Part shown: piece by piece, positions 8,324-16,581 of the stretch | How the letters are laid out: the number at the start of each line of letters is the position of its first letter | How positions within the stretch are numbered: position 1 is the first letter of the stretch | NCBI GenBank assembly: GCA_038214135.1 | Contig: JBBQSD010000028.1 | Span: 1 to 55,565 of the forward strand | Length of the DNA: 55,565 nt | Direction: 5' to 3' | Source of the DNA: JANLSE01 sp038214135 | GTDB lineage: Bacteria; Chloroflexota; Chloroflexia; Chloroflexales; Roseiflexaceae | Translations under genes and position numbers: made by a program | Notes under the pieces: model-generated | What the model saw: the letters and a program-made list of their open reading frames with translations, nothing else | Told to the model about the DNA's origin: nothing | Databases searched by the model: none

Positions 8324-8353
8324 TTGACAGTTATATAACTAATGTGGTATATT
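8324..8353 (+). promoter_or_regulatory. Sigma70-type promoter of the arsR operon, probably leaderless
   Basis: A perfect -35 TTGACA (8324-8329) is followed by an 18-base spacer and -10 TATATT (8348-8353). Transcription would start about 7 bases downstream, at or next to the A of ATG 8360. No ribosome-binding site precedes that ATG, so the mRNA is probably leaderless. This reading supports the 8360 start over the longer frame at 8342, which would lie inside the promoter. Confidence 0.75.
8329..8340. promoter_or_regulatory. 12-bp palindromic operator AGTTATATAACT in the arsR promoter spacer
   Basis: This perfect palindrome overlaps the last base of the -35 box and fills most of the spacer. Its position would block RNA polymerase when bound. 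ArsR-family dimers bind such short AT-rich palindromes and usually repress their own operon, so autoregulation is a direct inference. Confidence 0.65.
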
Positions 8354-8359
8354 TGTTCT

Positions 8360-8704
8360 ATGATATCAACCTATGAGGCATTGGCCGATCCAACACGCAG
8401 ACGTATTCTGGATCTACTCCGTGAGCGCCCTCGCTTAGTCGGGGAGTTGGTTGATGCACTGAAGATCACCCAGCCTGGTGTCTCCAAACACCTGCGTGTA
8501 TTGCGAGAGGTGGGGTTGGTGCGGGTGCGCCAGGATGCACAGCGGCGCTGGTACGAATTATCAATTGAGCCATTAGCCGAGGTCGATGGTTGGCTAGCGT
8601 CCTATCGGCACCTGATAGCAGAGCGCTATGAACGCCTGGATGAAATTCTATCCGAACTACAAGAAAAGGAGAACAACGATGGGCAACCTAACACTGATCG
8701 CTGA
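8360..8704 (+). CDS. ArsR/SdpR-family winged-helix repressor
   Basis: This 114-residue regulator starts MISTYEALADPTRRRILDLLRERPRLVGELVDAL and carries the HTH recognition helix QPGVSKHLRVLREVGLVRVRQDAQRRWYEL. This is the classical ArsR fold of the metal-independent SdpR/AHSA1-linked subfamily; no cysteine metal site such as ELCVCDL is present. It probably represses its own promoter. The gene overlaps the AHSA1 gene by 26 bases, and the FABP-like and hydrolase genes follow, making a likely four-gene operon. ArsR-AHSA1 pairs are widespread, but their inducer is not known. Confidence 0.9.
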   Translation: MISTYEALADPTRRRILDLLRERPRLVGELVDALKITQPGVSKHLRVLREVGLVRVRQDAQRRWYELSIEPLAEVDGWLASYRHLIAERYERLDEILSELQEKENNDGQPNTDR

Positions 8705-9152
8705 ACCAGGGAAACAGGAAATCACCATCACACGCGAATTCAACGCATCGCGCGAGTTGGTGTTCAGGGTGCTCACCGATCCCGCGCTCACACCAAAGTG
8801 GTGGGGGCCAAGGAGTCTCACCACCATCATCGACAAAATGGATGTTCACGCGGGTGGCATGTGGCGTTTTGTCCAGCGCGATCAGCAGGGCAATGAGTTT
8901 GCCTTCCATGGTGTGTATCACGCAGTCATCGCGCCCGAACGAGTTATCAATACCTTTGAATTCGAAGGAATGCCGGGTCATGTGATTCTGGAAACGATGA
9001 CTCTGGAAGCACAGGCAGATGGCAAGACGTTGTTAACCGCCTCTTCGGTCTTTCAATCTGTTGCGGATCGCGATGGGATGCTCAGTTCAGGCATGGCCGA
9101 AGGGTCACGCGAGTCATATGAGCGTCTTGATGAGTTGCTGAAACTGCTCTAG
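8679..9152 (+). CDS. SRPBCC/AHSA1-domain protein
   Basis: The 157-residue product has the START-like AHSA1 fold: ITREFNASRELVFRVLTDPALTPKWWGP at the N-terminus, GGMWRFVQRDQQGNEFAFHGVY in the middle and a C-terminal helix MAEGSRESYERLDELL. Bacterial AHSA1 proteins have a hydrophobic ligand cavity and no proven enzymatic role. ATG 8679 lies inside the 3' end of arsR, with AAAGGAG eight bases upstream, so the two are translated together. Confidence 0.9.
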   Translation: MGNLTLIAEPGKQEITITREFNASRELVFRVLTDPALTPKWWGPRSLTTIIDKMDVHAGGMWRFVQRDQQGNEFAFHGVYHAVIAPERVINTFEFEGMPGHVILETMTLEAQADGKTLLTASSVFQSVADRDGMLSSGMAEGSRESYERLDELLKLL

Positions 9153-9202
9153 CGTACAGCGCTCACCTCAAGTTTTGTATCGTCATGTGAGGAGCGATTT
9201 CT

Positions 9203-9646
9203 ATGACAGAGACTACTCAAGCTCTGACTCTCCAACCATATGCGGGCCTCAAAAGCCTGAATAAACTCGTTGGCACATGGAATGTCTCTGGCCCGGATAT
9301 CAAAGGCCAGGTGATCTTCGAGTGGATGGAAGGCGGATTCTTCCTGATCCAGCATGTTGGTTTTGTCCACACTGGGCGTCGTATCGCGGGCATCGAAATC
9401 ATTGGCTATGAACTTCCCTTCGGGGCCGAACAGCCGAGCGAACAGATTAAATCGCACTGGTTTGGCAGCGGGGGCGAAACATTTGAGTACACCTACGAAG
9501 CCGATGACGAAACCCTGACGATCTGGGGTGGCGAAAAAGGCTCGCCTGCCTATTACAAGGGCATCTGGAGCGCAGATGGAAACACCAATGCGGGTGCGTG
9601 GGTCTACCCGAATGGTGGCTATGAGTCGACCCTGACGAGAGTCTAG
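9203..9646 (+). CDS. Conserved FABP/DUF1579-like beta-barrel protein
   Basis: The 147-residue product starts with ALTLQPYAGLKSLNKLVGTWNVSG, contains VIFEWMEGGFFLIQHVGFV and ends WSADGNTNAGAWVYPNGGYESTLTRV. This is the pattern of small ten-stranded barrels that measure or bind lipids (DUF1579/FABP-like; usually annotated hypothetical). GAGGAG lies nine bases before ATG 9203. It is the third gene of the arsR operon, in which every product looks able to handle small hydrophobic ligands. The exact role is unknown. Confidence 0.7.
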   Translation: MTETTQALTLQPYAGLKSLNKLVGTWNVSGPDIKGQVIFEWMEGGFFLIQHVGFVHTGRRIAGIEIIGYELPFGAEQPSEQIKSHWFGSGGETFEYTYEADDETLTIWGGEKGSPAYYKGIWSADGNTNAGAWVYPNGGYESTLTRV

Positions 9647-9684
9647 CGCATGTTCATTGTTATACAACCAGGAGGGCCAACCAG

Positions 9685-10503
9685 ATGCGAACAGTCACAT
9701 CAAAAGACGGAACAACCATTGCATTCGATCATGCAGGTACAGGGCCAGCGCTCATCCTGGTTGGGGGCGCATTCGAACAACGAGCGATGGATTCGGAGAC
9801 CGCGCAATTGGCTGCATTCCCGCTCCTGAAGCAGCACTTCACCGCGTTTCATTATGATCGGCGCGGGCGCGGCGATAGCACGGATACGCTGCCGTTTGCT
9901 GTTGCGCGCGAAATTGAGGATATCGAGGCGCTGATCAATGCAGCAGGTGGAACAGCGTTCGTATTCGGTAGCTCATCTGGTGCAGCGCTGGCCTTCGAGG
10001 CGGCGCTCGCACTCGCTAGCAATGTGAAGAAACTCGCGCTCTACGAAGCACCGTATAACGATGATGGCGCTGCCCGCCAGGCATGGAAGGAATTCAGGCG
10101 GCAGCTTCAAGTGGTGCTTGCCGAAGGCCGAAACGGTGATGCGGTCGGGCTATTTATGGCGTTATTGGGAATGCCAGCCGAGCATCTTGAGCAGATGCGC
10201 CAGTATCCAATGTGGCCGATGTGGGAAGCCATCGCCCCGACGATTGCCTATGCTGCTGCGGCCCTTGGGGAAGATGCCGCAGTGCCCACCGAGCGCGCAA
10301 CCGGTATTGCCATGCCTACACTGATCCTGGATGGTGGGGCAACGCCATATCCATTTATGCATATCACAGCAATGGCGCTGGCAAACGCGATACCCACTGC
10401 ACAGTACCGTACCCTGGAAGGGCAAACACACGAGGTGGCTGCGGAGGCGCTTGCGCCTGTGTTGGTGGAATTTTTTAACTCTACTAATGCAGGGAATAGG
10501 TAA
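9685..10503 (+). CDS. Alpha/beta hydrolase
   Basis: This 272-residue soluble hydrolase has the fold markers ALILVGGAFEQ (oxyanion side), FHYDRRGRGDS, the nucleophile elbow GSSSG within VFGSSSGAALA (Ser at about 94), PTLILDGG and a late His in EGQTHEVA. The triad is therefore complete. Substrate is unknown. AGGAGG lies before ATG 9685. It is the last gene of the arsR-AHSA1-FABP operon, about 40 bases after the previous stop. Confidence 0.85.
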   Translation: MRTVTSKDGTTIAFDHAGTGPALILVGGAFEQRAMDSETAQLAAFPLLKQHFTAFHYDRRGRGDSTDTLPFAVAREIEDIEALINAAGGTAFVFGSSSGAALAFEAALALASNVKKLALYEAPYNDDGAARQAWKEFRRQLQVVLAEGRNGDAVGLFMALLGMPAEHLEQMRQYPMWPMWEAIAPTIAYAAAALGEDAAVPTERATGIAMPTLILDGGATPYPFMHITAMALANAIPTAQYRTLEGQTHEVAAEALAPVLVEFFNSTNAGNR

Positions 10504-10525
10504 TCACCGCTCCGGGGGTGTTCTG

Positions 10526-10544
10526 GCGGGGCTATGCGCCCCGC
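10526..10544. terminator. Hairpin GCGGGGC-TATGC-GCCCCGC after the arsR operon
   Basis: A perfect 7-bp GC stem with a 5-base loop lies 23 bases after the hydrolase stop. A second small hairpin (AGGGAC-AAC-GTCCCT, near 10584-10598) follows. It lies between convergent genes, so it may act for both strands. No T tract follows, so it may instead be a dispersed repeat. Confidence 0.45.
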
Positions 10545-10602
10545 ACCTGCGGTCGGGTGGCCCGTCACCTCAACAACTTTGGCTAGGGACAACGTCCCTG
10601 TA

Positions 10603-11394
10603 TTACACGGTGGTGGCTGGTTCAAGTTGGGGATTGAGTGCGATGCGGTCATCAAAGACGAAGCAATCGCCACGATAATGCACACCGCCGACTTCTGCAA
10701 AGTATTTCAATATACCGCCATCGAGCTGGTATACCTTGCCGTAGCCAATGTGTTTCATGTATAGTGCCGCTTTTTCGCAGCGAATGCCGCCCGTACAAAA
10801 AGTCACCACGGTTGTATTTGCAAGCTGATCTTTGTGCGCGGCGGCAACCTCAGGAAAGTCGGTGAATTTGTTCATCTGGTCATTGAGCGCGTGTGCAAAC
10901 GTGCCAATGTCCACTTCAAAGGCATTGCGTGTGTCCAGCAGAACCACCGGCGTGCCCGTGTCATCATGGCCTTGGTCGAGCCAGCGTTTCAGGGTTTGTG
11001 CATCCACCAATGGCGCACGGCCTCGTTCAGGCGTGATTAACGGCATCCGCATGGTGATAATTTCTTTTTTTACCTTGACCACCATGCGTTTAAAGGTCAC
11101 GTTGTCGGAGTAGCTCCATTTGACTTCGATATCGCTCAGTCGTGCGTCGCTCTGCAACCACGCCACGAATGACGTGATGTCACGCGGCGTGCCAGAGAGA
11201 AATACGTTGATGCCTTCTGGCGCGAGTAAAATCGTGCCACGTACATTGAGCTGTTTGCAGATGTCCTGATACACCGGGCATAGTTCTGTGGTGTTATCCA
11301 AGCGAATGAATTTGTACGCAGCGATGTTGGCATAGGCAGCATGGGTGCCGAAGCTGCGCTGAGATCGTGTTTGTGCTGGCATTATGAAACCCAT
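10603..11394 (-). CDS. trhO: tRNA uridine(34) hydroxylase TrhO (YceA/UPF0176, rhodanese domain)
   Basis: TrhO uses O2 to hydroxylate U34 of tRNA (ho5U). The 263-residue product has the N-terminal UPF0176 domain (FIRLDNTTELCPVYQDICKQLNVRGTILLAPEGINVFLSG) and a rhodanese domain with VVLLDTRNAFEVDIGTF and the catalytic loop CTGGIRCEKA (200-209, Cys200). The cysteine-rich tail of longer relatives is missing. Start is uncertain: ATG 11394 and ATG 11382 (MPAQTRS) both lack a clear ribosome site. It is a single gene, convergent with the arsR operon. Confidence 0.93.
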   Translation of the reverse strand: MGFIMPAQTRSQRSFGTHAAYANIAAYKFIRLDNTTELCPVYQDICKQLNVRGTILLAPEGINVFLSGTPRDITSFVAWLQSDARLSDIEVKWSYSDNVTFKRMVVKVKKEIITMRMPLITPERGRAPLVDAQTLKRWLDQGHDDTGTPVVLLDTRNAFEVDIGTFAHALNDQMNKFTDFPEVAAAHKDQLANTTVVTFCTGGIRCEKAALYMKHIGYGKVYQLDGGILKYFAEVGGVHYRGDCFVFDDRIALNPQLEPATTV

Positions 11395-11494
11395 TGATAG
11401 ATTGCGCCTGACTGATAGTATATCCCATTTTTAATCGGCAGCGCTCGGTAATCGGCTCAGGGCTTGCGCACTCCACAACGGCAATGGTACCGCT

Positions 11495-12592
11495 TTAGGA
11501 AAACCGAGCGCTCATCTTTTTGAGTGCAATCTCAACGGCATGATCCCATGTCCACGTCAATGCCTGTGCCGCGGCCATCTGCCCTTTTGTGGCGCGTTCT
11601 GCTGGATGTGCAGCAACCCAACGCAGCTGATCGACAAGTACTGCATGCTCTGGTTCGGCCCACTGCGCGCCACGGGTATAACGATTGTGTGCATCTGCCG
11701 CAACCAGCCGATAGGGCAACGGGTAGCCGTTTTCTTGGGTAAGAAACGTGGTTGGTGCGCTCCAGTTAGTTGCAATCACGGGCGTTCCACAGGCCATGGC
11801 CTCCAGAATCGGCATGCCCCAGCCCTCACCGCGGCTTGGCAACACAAAACAATCTGCAGTGCGGTATAGTTCGGCCATGCGTTCGGCGCTGAATGATTGA
11901 TTATAGATCAGGGCGATTGGTGGTGCTGGATCGGGCAGCAACGCGGCCAGTTCACGCAATGGATTCCCTGGTGCGCGGCTGTCGATCTTCAACACCAATA
12001 GTACTGGGTCGTGTGCGGCAAAGGCAGCACAATAGGCCTTCAGTAACACATCCCAGCCCTTGCGCATGCCCCATTCGAACACTGAAAGGAAGATCGTTCG
12101 CTCGCGCAGCCGCTGGCGCGCTGGCCCAGGATGATATTGATCTGGGTTGAATCCGAGCGGTACAACATGGATTGGACGTGTGATGCCGCTATTCTGAAAG
12201 ACCTGCTGCCCCCATACGCTTGGCGTCCAGATTTCATCCATCTGGTTGGCCTGTTCAACCCAGCTTGATGGCAGTTTATTCGCTTCGTGCATGCTGAAGC
12301 CAATCCGGAAGCGGCCACTATTCTTGCTGAAGCGATCACCAGGCGCATACACCACCTGGGGCGCGTTAAGCACCAGCGGGCGCTGCTGGAGTTCGCGGAT
12401 TTTTGGGTGCATGCGTCCAGCAGCGATCAGCTCATCGTGATCGGCACCATACAGATACAATGGCCGCACCGCCACTCCACGGGCATCCAACCCAAGCACA
12501 AAGGCCAGCGATGATCCGCTGTACCCGGTGAAGCTGGCAAACGATGAATGCCATATGAGTGCTTGTACTGGTTCTGCTTGTATGATCGTCAT
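11495..12592 (-). CDS. GT4-family glycosyltransferase (module B)
   Basis: This 365-residue retaining GT-B glycosyltransferase has the GT4 donor-site EX7E motif E256-GWGMPIL-E264 within PSRGEGWGMPILEAMACGTPVIATNWS. The C-terminal half has IFLSVFEWGMRKGWDVLLKAY, the N-terminal half MDEIWTPSVWG. It is about as long as its paralogue at 14805-15893, with the same motifs in the same order (FLSVFEWG, PSRGEGWGMPILEAMACG, ATNWS). It is translationally coupled (ATGA) to the 128-residue protein upstream and ends the five-gene operon. It probably adds sugars to a surface glycan; donor and acceptor are unknown. Confidence 0.9.
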   Translation of the reverse strand: MTIIQAEPVQALIWHSSFASFTGYSGSSLAFVLGLDARGVAVRPLYLYGADHDELIAAGRMHPKIRELQQRPLVLNAPQVVYAPGDRFSKNSGRFRIGFSMHEANKLPSSWVEQANQMDEIWTPSVWGQQVFQNSGITRPIHVVPLGFNPDQYHPGPARQRLRERTIFLSVFEWGMRKGWDVLLKAYCAAFAAHDPVLLVLKIDSRAPGNPLRELAALLPDPAPPIALIYNQSFSAERMAELYRTADCFVLPSRGEGWGMPILEAMACGTPVIATNWSAPTTFLTQENGYPLPYRLVAADAHNRYTRGAQWAEPEHAVLVDQLRWVAAHPAERATKGQMAAAQALTWTWDHAVEIALKKMSARFS

Positions 12593-12975
12593 GTATCGGA
12601 ATCGCTCATCTGCTCTTCCATTCGCCGGCGGGCGGCCCGCTCCTGATCAACCAATACGATCATACTATCAATCAGCCGCAGCATCGTCGCATGCACACGG
12701 CTGGCCTGGCGCAGTTCTGGCCCAAGCAGCCACCAGGCAATCCGCGTCCGAATACGAGCAATAATGCCATGGGCCGGTTCGGGTTGAAGTTCCCATGTGT
12801 GGCGTAGCAGCGCCAGTTGTTCGGCCAGCGCTGGGTCGCCCAGTGCCACATTCGTTAGTGTTGCCAGATCGGCCAATGGCGAAATAGGTTGCGCAAAAGC
12901 CTGTTCGATGGCCTGATCGAGTGGTTCATCCGCATGTGGTGTGATAGTGATCAGACCCGATGGTTGGTTCGACAT
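12589..12975 (-). CDS. Small helical protein paired with GT4 (module B)
   Basis: This 128-residue soluble protein has no enzymatic motif. A conserved helical block, IIARIRTRIAWWLLGPELRQASRVHATMLRLIDSMIVLVDQER, matches by pattern the block in the 168-residue protein at 15911-16417 (IVRRVTWWQNLPQWQQVSSFHGALVRIIDVLLDRQR). Such segments occur next to, or fused to, glycosyltransferases and methyltransferases of surface-glycan loci and may form oligomerising helices. Its stop overlaps the GT4 start (ATGA). The function is inferred from position only. Confidence 0.65.
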   Translation of the reverse strand: MSNQPSGLITITPHADEPLDQAIEQAFAQPISPLADLATLTNVALGDPALAEQLALLRHTWELQPEPAHGIIARIRTRIAWWLLGPELRQASRVHATMLRLIDSMIVLVDQERAARRRMEEQMSDSDT

Positions 12976-13017
12976 GATGTTCCCTATTGATACTCAATTC
13001 GCAGCGTTATGCAGCTT

Positions 13018-14808
13018 TTATCGTGGAAGACGATAGATCTGCCCATATAACAGGTGTGGTAGTTGCTCGCTTGCCCCAATTGGCGTAAGTTGCCGCCAGA
13101 TGGTTGATTCGGCTCCAATTTGCTCGCTATAGCGCCCAAGATAGTAGAACTCGGTGATACCATTATCCATCAGTCGATTCGTCAGCGCATCAAGATCGGC
13201 ACCGGTGTTGATCCGATAGATCAGATGGTTCTCATAAAAAATTTGGGCCAGAAGCGGAGCGCTATACACAACATCGGTGATAATCACACGTTGGCCACTC
13301 TGTGCAACGGTTGTCAGGATGCGATGGTTACTGGTATTAAAGGCCCGTATTTCGCGCAACCCAGCTATCTCGGAGAACAGGCCAATATTCAAAAATAAGA
13401 ATGCGGCTCCAATGAAGCTAGCGGTGATGATACCTGTTTTTGGATGTGAAAACCAGCTATACAAACGCTGAAGTGCAACAATCACCAGCAATGGCATAAT
13501 TGGCAGCAGCATTCGTGGCCCCCACTGCGCTCCACCATCGGGAAGCTTGGCAAGCCAACAGAGTATGATAGAGAACAGGCTAAACTGAAGTAATAGATCA
13601 ATAGGTCGTTGTTGTGCGGTAACGAATTGGGATGCATGTTCGTTGCGGCGATTGGGTAATAGGGCAATGACACCAAATGGGAATGCAATCATCAACGAGG
13701 TCTGAAATTGGCCACCACGATAGATCTGTAATCCGATCCCCAACATAATCAGCATAACAGCCATCGCTCCGGCAATCCAATCAATAGTGCGCGTTCGCAC
13801 GAGCCATGCCAGGGCACTCAGCATGAGTAGCGCAAGCGTTGGCCAGAGCAGCAATGGCTGGTCGAGCGGCAGCAGGAGCATATTTGCCCAGGTCAATCGT
13901 TCGGCAATCAGCGTGCTAATCTGGAACGAACCGGTGCTTGGTTCAGCAGCAGCAGCCAGCAGATGCACCAGTATATGCGGCCCAAGAAATGATCCAAAGA
14001 TGATCTGGTTATAGATCAACAATGGCAGTATACCCAGGATCGCGCCAAGGCCCACCCACAGGCAGCGGGTAAACCATGGGCCACGAGCAAGCAGCAATGC
14101 TGCCATAAGGGCAGGCAGCGCCAACACGGATTCATTACGAAGCCAGGCCGCCAGGCTGATGAAGATTCCGGCCAGAACGAACCCATGCGTTTTGCCAGAG
14201 TGCTGTGCTGCAAGCGTACGCTCGATAGCCAAGATGATCAAGAACGCTGCTGGCGTATGTTCCCAGAAGATCTGGCTATAGAACCAGAGCGGCGTGGTCA
14301 ATCCACATATTGCTATGGCCAATAATGCCAGTGGAGCATTCAGGAGATTGCGAGTCATAACGAAAACGATCCACATGATCGCCAGGCTACTCACAAGTGG
14401 CATGATATACAAACCAGCGTAGCCAAACAAGAAGAATGGAATACTGCTTGCAGCCGCAAACGCATCCGAGAACATGGCAAAGGTTTGGCCCCGATGATCC
14501 AGAAATTGCCCGCGCAATGGGCTATAGCGCTGTTCTGGATCGAGGATTTTGCCGGGATACGCAATTGCTGTTGAGCGGAATTTACTCATTAGTATGTTTT
14601 CGACCTGAAACAGTTTGACACCCTGGTCGCTTGACCAGAATGCGTTAATTGGCTGCAAATAGGTCGCTAGGATAGCAATATACAGCAATCCAATTGCGGT
14701 GATCAGCACGATTGCAATTGGAGTACTGAAATCACGCCGTGGTAGTGTGCGCTCTTCAATGTGATCGGCTACGCTAATCGTATCAAGCATTTCGGTGGTT
14801 GTGTTCAT
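13018..14808 (-). CDS. GT39/ArnT-like integral membrane glycosyltransferase
   Basis: The 596-residue protein has about 11-12 hydrophobic helices and the layout of GT-C (PMT/ArnT-like) transferases that use polyprenyl-linked sugars. After TM1 there is a long loop with SSDQGVKLFQVENIL and YSPLRGQFLDHRGQTFAMF (an acidic donor-binding loop is typical here), then helices such as FFLFGYAGLYIMPLVSS and LLAIAICGLTTPLWFYSQIFWEHTPAAFL. A C-terminal extracytoplasmic domain follows. ATG 14808 overlaps the stop of the upstream GT4 gene (ATGA), so the longer frame is not used. It lies between the two coiled-coil/GT4 modules. Confidence 0.75.
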   Translation of the reverse strand: MNTTTEMLDTISVADHIEERTLPRRDFSTPIAIVLITAIGLLYIAILATYLQPINAFWSSDQGVKLFQVENILMSKFRSTAIAYPGKILDPEQRYSPLRGQFLDHRGQTFAMFSDAFAAASSIPFFLFGYAGLYIMPLVSSLAIMWIVFVMTRNLLNAPLALLAIAICGLTTPLWFYSQIFWEHTPAAFLIILAIERTLAAQHSGKTHGFVLAGIFISLAAWLRNESVLALPALMAALLLARGPWFTRCLWVGLGAILGILPLLIYNQIIFGSFLGPHILVHLLAAAAEPSTGSFQISTLIAERLTWANMLLLPLDQPLLLWPTLALLMLSALAWLVRTRTIDWIAGAMAVMLIMLGIGLQIYRGGQFQTSLMIAFPFGVIALLPNRRNEHASQFVTAQQRPIDLLLQFSLFSIILCWLAKLPDGGAQWGPRMLLPIMPLLVIVALQRLYSWFSHPKTGIITASFIGAAFLFLNIGLFSEIAGLREIRAFNTSNHRILTTVAQSGQRVIITDVVYSAPLLAQIFYENHLIYRINTGADLDALTNRLMDNGITEFYYLGRYSEQIGAESTIWRQLTPIGASEQLPHLLYGQIYRLPR

Positions 14809-15893
14809 ATCATCTTTTGCAAGCGCTGTTGGATTCTCTGTGCAGCATGCGCCCATGTCCAACGCAATGGAACTTCCTGTGCAGCATGCATGCCGATTGC
14901 ACGCGCCTCGCTCTGGTTATGATACACATGCCGCAGCAGCTCCACGAGATGATCGCTGTCTGGTTCGGCCCAACGGAAGCCAATATAGTAGGGGCAGTGC
15001 GGATCGGCAGGGGCCATTGAGCGCACTCGCAATGGGTAGCCAACCCCAGCATGCAAGAACTCGGTCTGGCCGCTCCAGTTTGTCGCAATCACCGGCAGCC
15101 CACAGGCCATGGCTTCGAGTATTGGCATGCCCCAGCCTTCGCCGCGGCTTGGTAGCACAAAACAATTGGCACTGCGATACAAACTGCCGAGCTGGCCTGG
15201 TTGCAGTTGCCGATTATAGATCAGCGCAATTGGTGGCCCATCGGCTGGCAACCCAAGATCATGGATCTGGCGGGCCACATCAAGGGTGCCATCGTGATTA
15301 TTGACCCGCAACAGCAGCAGGACATCATCGCGTTTGGTGAATGCGCGTGCATAGGCCTTCAGCAACACATCCGGCCCCTTGCGGGCACCCCATTCAAACA
15401 CAGAAAGGAAGGTATAGCGGCCTGCAATTGGTTGGCCTGGCACTCCCAGATGAAAGCGCAGAGGATCATAGCCAAGCGGCATCGCCAGCACTGGTTTACG
15501 CACCCCAGCATCGATGAATGTTTTGGCACCCCAGGCACTCGGCGTCCAGATCTCGTCCATCGCATTACAGGCCGCAACCCAATTGGGCGGCAGGCCATCG
15601 ATTTCGAGCATGGTATAGCCGATGTTCGGGCCAGGGTAACTTGTATCGAACAGATCAGCCTGATCATAGGAAACCTGGATGGCATGCTCACGAACTGGCC
15701 GATCCATAATGGCACGCAGGCGCGGGTTGCGAATCACTGCGGGAAGGTGCCATGCAATCGGGCGATGCATGATATTGGCACCCAAGTGATCCAGCTGCAA
15801 CGCCAGTTCTTCTGAGGTGATCGCATATCCAAGTGGAATGCCCCAGCGTGAATGCCAAACAATCTGGAGCGGTGGTGCTTGCACAATCGTCAT
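14805..15893 (-). CDS. GT4-family glycosyltransferase (module A)
   Basis: The 362-residue paralogue of the 11495-12592 enzyme has the same hallmarks: MDEIWTPSAWG, FLSVFEWGARKGPDVLLKAYARAF, EX7E at E252 and E260 in PSRGEGWGMPILEAMACGLPVIATNWSGQTEFL. It lies 17 bases after the 168-residue coiled-coil gene and overlaps the membrane transferase downstream. Two divergent copies in one operon suggest that each adds a different residue of the same glycan (inference). A cytosolic enzyme acting on lipid-linked or nucleotide sugars is expected. Confidence 0.9.
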   Translation of the reverse strand: MTIVQAPPLQIVWHSRWGIPLGYAITSEELALQLDHLGANIMHRPIAWHLPAVIRNPRLRAIMDRPVREHAIQVSYDQADLFDTSYPGPNIGYTMLEIDGLPPNWVAACNAMDEIWTPSAWGAKTFIDAGVRKPVLAMPLGYDPLRFHLGVPGQPIAGRYTFLSVFEWGARKGPDVLLKAYARAFTKRDDVLLLLRVNNHDGTLDVARQIHDLGLPADGPPIALIYNRQLQPGQLGSLYRSANCFVLPSRGEGWGMPILEAMACGLPVIATNWSGQTEFLHAGVGYPLRVRSMAPADPHCPYYIGFRWAEPDSDHLVELLRHVYHNQSEARAIGMHAAQEVPLRWTWAHAAQRIQQRLQKMI

Positions 15894-15910
15894 GGTTCTT
15901 TGTGATTCTG

Positions 15911-16417
15911 TTACATGTGCGAGAGGCGTTGCTCCAGCTCGGCCACCCGCCGCCGCAAATCGCGCTGTTCATCGCGTAGCGCCTGGATCTGCTGTTCGAG
16001 CGCAAACACATGCGCTGGCATGTTTGTTGATTCGAGTTGGCCGATCCGAATGCCAAGCAGCCGCTGGCGATCCAGCAGAACATCGATAATGCGCACCAGT
16101 GCGCCATGAAACGAACTGACCTGCTGCCATTGCGGTAGGTTCTGCCACCAGGTAACGCGCCGAACAATCTGCTGGAACGCATTGATCGCTGATCCAAGCC
16201 CTGGGCGGCTCGAAACAACAATCGCCTGTGAATCAACCATCCAGGTAGCGTGGGCAATTGCCAGATTATCGATCAGGTATGGATCAGCAGCGCCAGCAAC
16301 CACAGGTTCCTGGAGTGTTGGCGCGATTCCGTGCTGATCCGCTTGTAGGGCCTGATCAACCGCTGCAAGCACCTCAAAAACATCATCACTGCTGGTTTGG
16401 ATCCAATAGGTTGTCAT
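15911..16417 (-). CDS. Coiled-coil protein paired with GT4 (module A), first gene of the glycan operon
   Basis: The 168-residue protein has an N-terminal soluble part (TTYWIQTSSDDVFEVLAAVDQALQAD), the tryptophan-containing helical block shared with the 128-residue protein at 12589-12975, and a C-terminal coiled coil (ALEQQIQALRDEQRDLRRRVAELEQRL) with regular heptads. The homologous 128-residue protein lacks this coiled coil. Likely a scaffold or regulator of chain assembly, comparable in style to coiled-coil partners of O-antigen enzymes. This is inference; no catalytic motif is seen. Confidence 0.65.
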   Translation of the reverse strand: MTTYWIQTSSDDVFEVLAAVDQALQADQHGIAPTLQEPVVAGAADPYLIDNLAIAHATWMVDSQAIVVSSRPGLGSAINAFQQIVRRVTWWQNLPQWQQVSSFHGALVRIIDVLLDRQRLLGIRIGQLESTNMPAHVFALEQQIQALRDEQRDLRRRVAELEQRLSHM

Positions 16418-16581
16418 ATGTTTATTGCATCAGGCTGCTACAATGGCAATACCGCCAAGTGATAAAGAAAAGGGAGGATCTTGCTCGGGGGTTGCACCCC
16501 CAAACCCCTGCTTTATACATACAACATACAAAGGTAATGATATACGGGCGGATTATACCAGGATTTGTTATGCGATGTGCG
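16418..16581. other. Intergenic region upstream of the glycan operon
   Basis: This stretch lies between the histidine kinase (3' end at 16582) and the glycan operon start (16417), both on the minus strand. It should contain the operon promoter. A GGGGGTTGCACCCCC hairpin (16488-16502) is present and could end kinase transcription. I see no gene. Confidence 0.4.

Noticed and set aside
15201..15815. 204-codon plus-strand ORF inside the GT4 gene
   Set aside because: It lies fully antisense to a clear glycosyltransferase with conserved motifs and has atypical composition.
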